A stretch of DNA of 64,000 nt from Okeania sp. SIO1I7 (lineage in GTDB: Bacteria > Cyanobacteriota > Cyanobacteriia > Cyanobacteriales > Microcoleaceae), in assembly GCA_010672585.1 (NCBI GenBank), contig JAAHGF010000008.1, forward strand, positions 169,717 through 233,716. Reading direction: 5' to 3'. A program made the position numbers and the translations under genes. The notes beneath the pieces are model-generated. The model did not search any database. It saw only the letters and a program-made list of their open reading frames with translations, and had not been told where the DNA came from. The stretch's first letter is position 1; every line of letters begins with the position of its first letter. Positions 61,941 through 64,000 of this stretch are shown one piece after another.

Positions 61941-62215
61941 AGGGTTTGCTGAAAAAGTCTTATGAGTGAGGGTAGGAGACAACCCACCCCTAACCCCTCC
62001 CAGGAGGGGAGGGGAAGACAGGAGACAGGAGACAGGAGAAATGGGTACGAGCGAGGAGGTAGGAGTAAGAATTGTAAGAATGATTTTTCTACCCAACTCT
62101 TGCCTAAAATATTAACTTTTTGAGGGTTTTAGACTGAAACAGGCGCACTTTTTAAAGACCCCAAAAAGGCTAAAACCTTTATCTGTAAATACTTTTAGAT
62201 TTAATCAGCAGAGCA
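61941..62215. mobile_element. AGGGTTTGCTGAAAAAG MITE, copy E (~275 bp)
   Basis: Left end AGGGTTTGCTGAAAAAGTC intact, right end decayed to TTTAATCAGCAGAGCA. Flanked by ATATTT at 61935-61940 and 62216-62221, of which ATTT may be the 4-bp duplication. Interior closely matches copy A (GGAGGTAGGAGTAAGAATTG). Confidence 0.75.
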
Positions 62216-62221
62216 ATATTT

Positions 62222-62548
62222 AGTTATCTACAACAGAAGGAAGGAGGACATCTATAAATCCTCAAAGTTAGTCAGGAATTACTTCTGACTTCTGACTTGT
62301 GCGTAGTGCTATAGTATTATAGCAGTGTGCGCTGGTATATTTACAAATTGCAGGAGATATCTAATAGCTAAAAGTCTTATATTATTCCAACGGAGATGCT
62401 GCGCAAACGGCAATTTATTCCCCCTGTTGTCTGTTGTCTGTTGCCTCACAGGAGTGCGCATTCCCTCTCTTGGTCAGCGTTCCGCAAGCGAGCTGGCGTC
62501 GTCGCGGGGTCGCACCGCTGTTGCCTGTTGCCTGCGCACAGCGCTATA
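62222..62548. repeat. Repeat-rich spacer with inverted GC-rich block
   Basis: Contains GCGCAAACGGCAATTTATTC, CTGTTGTCTGTTGTCTGTTG and the inverted GC-rich unit GTTCCGCAAGCGAGCTGGCG (62480-62499). The plus-strand frame at 62325-62786 is composed of this and the reverse of the SDR gene and is rejected. Confidence 0.7.
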
Positions 62549-63214
62549 CTACCAGGGTAATATTTCACCTTTTGCGTGCCAAAAAGCTCCTGTATTTTCT
62601 AAGTTTAATTCGTCAATTCTAGCTAACAAATTTTCTGCTGCTTCTGCTGGAGATATTCCTGTGAAATTTGTCATTCTAGTGCTAATTAAACCAGGATGTA
62701 AAATTGCTACAGCAATTCCCTGTGGTTTTAGATCGACAGACAAAGATTTACCTGCCATACTAACAGCAACCTTTGACATTCGATAACCATAAGAACCACC
62801 GGAAGTATTATCATCAATTGAACCCATTCTACTTGTAATAATAGCAATTTTTGAGCCAGATTCCATCAAAGGTAATAAAGCATGAGTTAGGCGTAAAGTT
62901 CCTATAGCATTCACTTCAAATTGTTTGCGAATACTATCAAAATCTAAATCATCTAGATAATTTCTTTCTCTTTCGACTATTCCAGCATTATTAATTAATA
63001 CATCTAATTTTATCCCTTGTAGACTATTAACTAAGTTAGCAACATCTTTTTCAGAAGTAATATCTACTCCTGTTTCTACAGAAATTCCTAGATTTTCTAA
63101 TTCTCCATCTGACTGGCGACAAACAGCTATTACTTTATTACCTTTGCTATGAACTTGTTTACATAATTCTTTGCCAATACCACGATTAGTTCCTGTGATT
63201 AAATAAGTTGCCAT
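62549..63214 (-). CDS. Short-chain dehydrogenase/reductase
   Basis: 221 residues, complete: ATYLITGTNRGIGKELCKQV, VDITSEKDVANLV, INNAGI, catalytic Ser in IAIITSRMGS and YGYRMSKVA (Y-x3-K), then LHPGLISTRMTNFTGISPAE. Belongs to the C-factor/sniffer-like carbonyl-reductase type SDRs using NAD(P)H, substrate unknown. The C-terminus GAFWHAKGEILPW borders a repeat. Monocistronic. Confidence 0.92.
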   Translation of the reverse strand: MATYLITGTNRGIGKELCKQVHSKGNKVIAVCRQSDGELENLGISVETGVDITSEKDVANLVNSLQGIKLDVLINNAGIVERERNYLDDLDFDSIRKQFEVNAIGTLRLTHALLPLMESGSKIAIITSRMGSIDDNTSGGSYGYRMSKVAVSMAGKSLSVDLKPQGIAVAILHPGLISTRMTNFTGISPAEAAENLLARIDELNLENTGAFWHAKGEILPW

Positions 63215-63306
63215 AATCGACTTTTTTCCCTTAATTGCTGATAATTTTGCTGGTTGATTATATCATATAAGTAACACAATTTCTGAGGCATTGAAACCCA
63301 ACATCT

Positions 63307-63657
63307 TCATTCATTAGAAAGAGGAGGCAATAAAACCTCTAGCTGCTCTAATAAAATGGGAATATCTGACGCAATAACTCCCCACAAAATTTCTGGTCTC
63401 ACCTCATCATAGCGATGAGCAATAATATTTATTAAACCAATAAGACTGCGCTAATTTATATGAGGGTGTAATTGTTGAAACTCTAAAGATATTCGACGTG
63501 CAGCTTCACCCAAAATTTAAAATTGACGTTCTACTGCACTTTGTATCAAAATGTTCTCTAAATATTCACTGTAATTTATATTAGTAGTACACTCTTGAAT
63601 TCGACGAATTGCCTGTACCATATCCCAAACTGAAGCGATATCTCTATTGTTTTGCAT
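63307..63657 (-). pseudogene. HepT-like (HEPN, DUF86) toxin gene with two stops
   Basis: 117 codons reading MQNNRDIASVWDMVQAIRRI and ENILIQSAVERQF, then TAA (63519-63517), ILGEAARRISLEF, then TAG at 63453-63451 where Trp is expected, then INIIAHRYDEVRPEILWGVI. The RNase motif R-x4-H is also lost: the residue before NIIAH is Ile, normally Arg. Three inactivating changes. It overlaps the end of the MntA gene by 14 nt, the arrangement of HepT/MntA modules. Confidence 0.85.
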
Positions 63658-63988
63658 AAATTACTTGATAAGTCTTTAAAATATTAGCTAAACGATAGGG
63701 ATTTTTAATCATAGCCTTTTCCACTAAATCAACTGCACGTCCAAATTTTATTTCTAATTCTTTTTGCATATCTAACAACTTTGACAATGTTAACTGACAA
63801 GAAGAATCATAAACTACTAAAATATCAACATCACTATTAGGGTGAAAGTCTTCTCGCAATACTGAGCCAAATAAAGCTAATTCAGTAATATTACAGTGTT
63901 GGCAAAACTCAGCAATTTCTGAGTAGGAAATTTTCAGACGTTCTGTAAGAATAACTTTTAAATTAACCTTTTGCTGTTGTTTAAGCAT
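63644..63988 (-). CDS. mntA: MntA-type nucleotidyltransferase antitoxin
   Basis: 114 residues. Minimal nucleotidyltransferase motif LFGSVLREDFHPNSDVDILV with G-S and the D-x-D pair, then KKELEIKFGRAVDLVEK-like and NPYRLANILKTYQVIYAK. MntA adenylylates HepT (AMPylation of a Tyr near its HEPN motif) to neutralise it. The enzyme looks intact although its target HepT, encoded downstream, is dead. The start MLKQQQKVNLKVILTERLKI lies 12 nt from the window end. Confidence 0.88.
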   Translation of the reverse strand: MLKQQQKVNLKVILTERLKISYSEIAEFCQHCNITELALFGSVLREDFHPNSDVDILVVYDSSCQLTLSKLLDMQKELEIKFGRAVDLVEKAMIKNPYRLANILKTYQVIYAKQ

Positions 63989-64000
63989 TATAATTACAAT

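Noticed and set aside
62325-62786. Plus-strand frame of 153 codons
   Set aside because: Half repeat DNA and half antisense of the SDR gene at 62549-63214, which has full family motifs.

Overview
The window looks like chromosomal DNA of a filamentous, Trichodesmium/Okeania/Microcoleus-type cyanobacterium. Support: ndhH, GUN4 domains, a cyanobacterial three-gene terminal oxidase cluster, XisI, many GCGATCGC (HIP1-like) octamers, AT-rich DNA, low coding density, and many short palindromic and heptameric repeats. The genus is an inference; no rRNA or tRNA gene was recognised.

Layout. 1-1174: the 3' end of a group II intron (maturase C-terminus with HNH, then domains V/VI) lies directly upstream of the 3' exon of an IscB-type RNA-guided nuclease. 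1303-2487: ndhH. 3586-6309: a Ser/Thr kinase - GUN4 - GUN4 - macro-domain fusion, followed by a four-copy array of 270-290 bp. 7.6-9.9 kb: a MddA/NnrU-like membrane methyltransferase and a MidA-type methyltransferase. 10-20 kb: TPR protein, xisI with an xisH remnant, a cytosine methyltransferase next to a nonsense-mutated PLD-type restriction nuclease, a Ca-ATPase, decayed YefM/YoeB, intact VapBC, and a Uma2 protein. 20.8-31.5 kb: an ABC exporter, two divergent alpha/beta-hydrolase paralogues, two DUF29 genes, an SDR, an MDR reductase, and a YheT-like hydrolase.

32.4-37.7 kb: two DUF2231 membrane genes and ctaC-ctaD-ctaE of a terminal oxidase whose subunit II lacks CuA ligands, the ARTO/cox3 type. 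Then come a 55-bp tandem array, a GMC oxidoreductase, a response regulator, a long acidic protein, and a Fur-family regulator overlapping it tail to tail. 46.6-50.1 kb: a NACHT-pentapeptide STAND protein. 51-56.6 kb: DUF4212 plus an SSS symporter, a second symporter paralogue, two small membrane proteins and an NB-ARC remnant. 57.15-58.87 kb: a CTAATTAG-rich ten-unit array directly before a 2-oxoglutarate/Fe(II) oxygenase closely resembling bacterial ethylene-forming enzyme. 60.6-64 kb: an SLH protein, a broken Uma2 gene, an SDR, and a HepT/MntA module whose HepT gene is dead.

Two themes tie the window together. First, non-autonomous elements are pervasive: at least six families with terminal inverted repeats, one with 4-bp target duplications, which insert at gene ends and have supplied stop codons or N-termini. 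Second, the accessory systems are decaying: restriction nuclease, YoeB, YefM, HepT, XisH, Uma2 and NB-ARC genes are all broken or remnants, while several partner genes (MTase, MntA, XisI) remain open. The best candidates for new biology are the EFE-like oxygenase with its upstream array, the kinase-GUN4-macro fusion, and the intron-split IscB.
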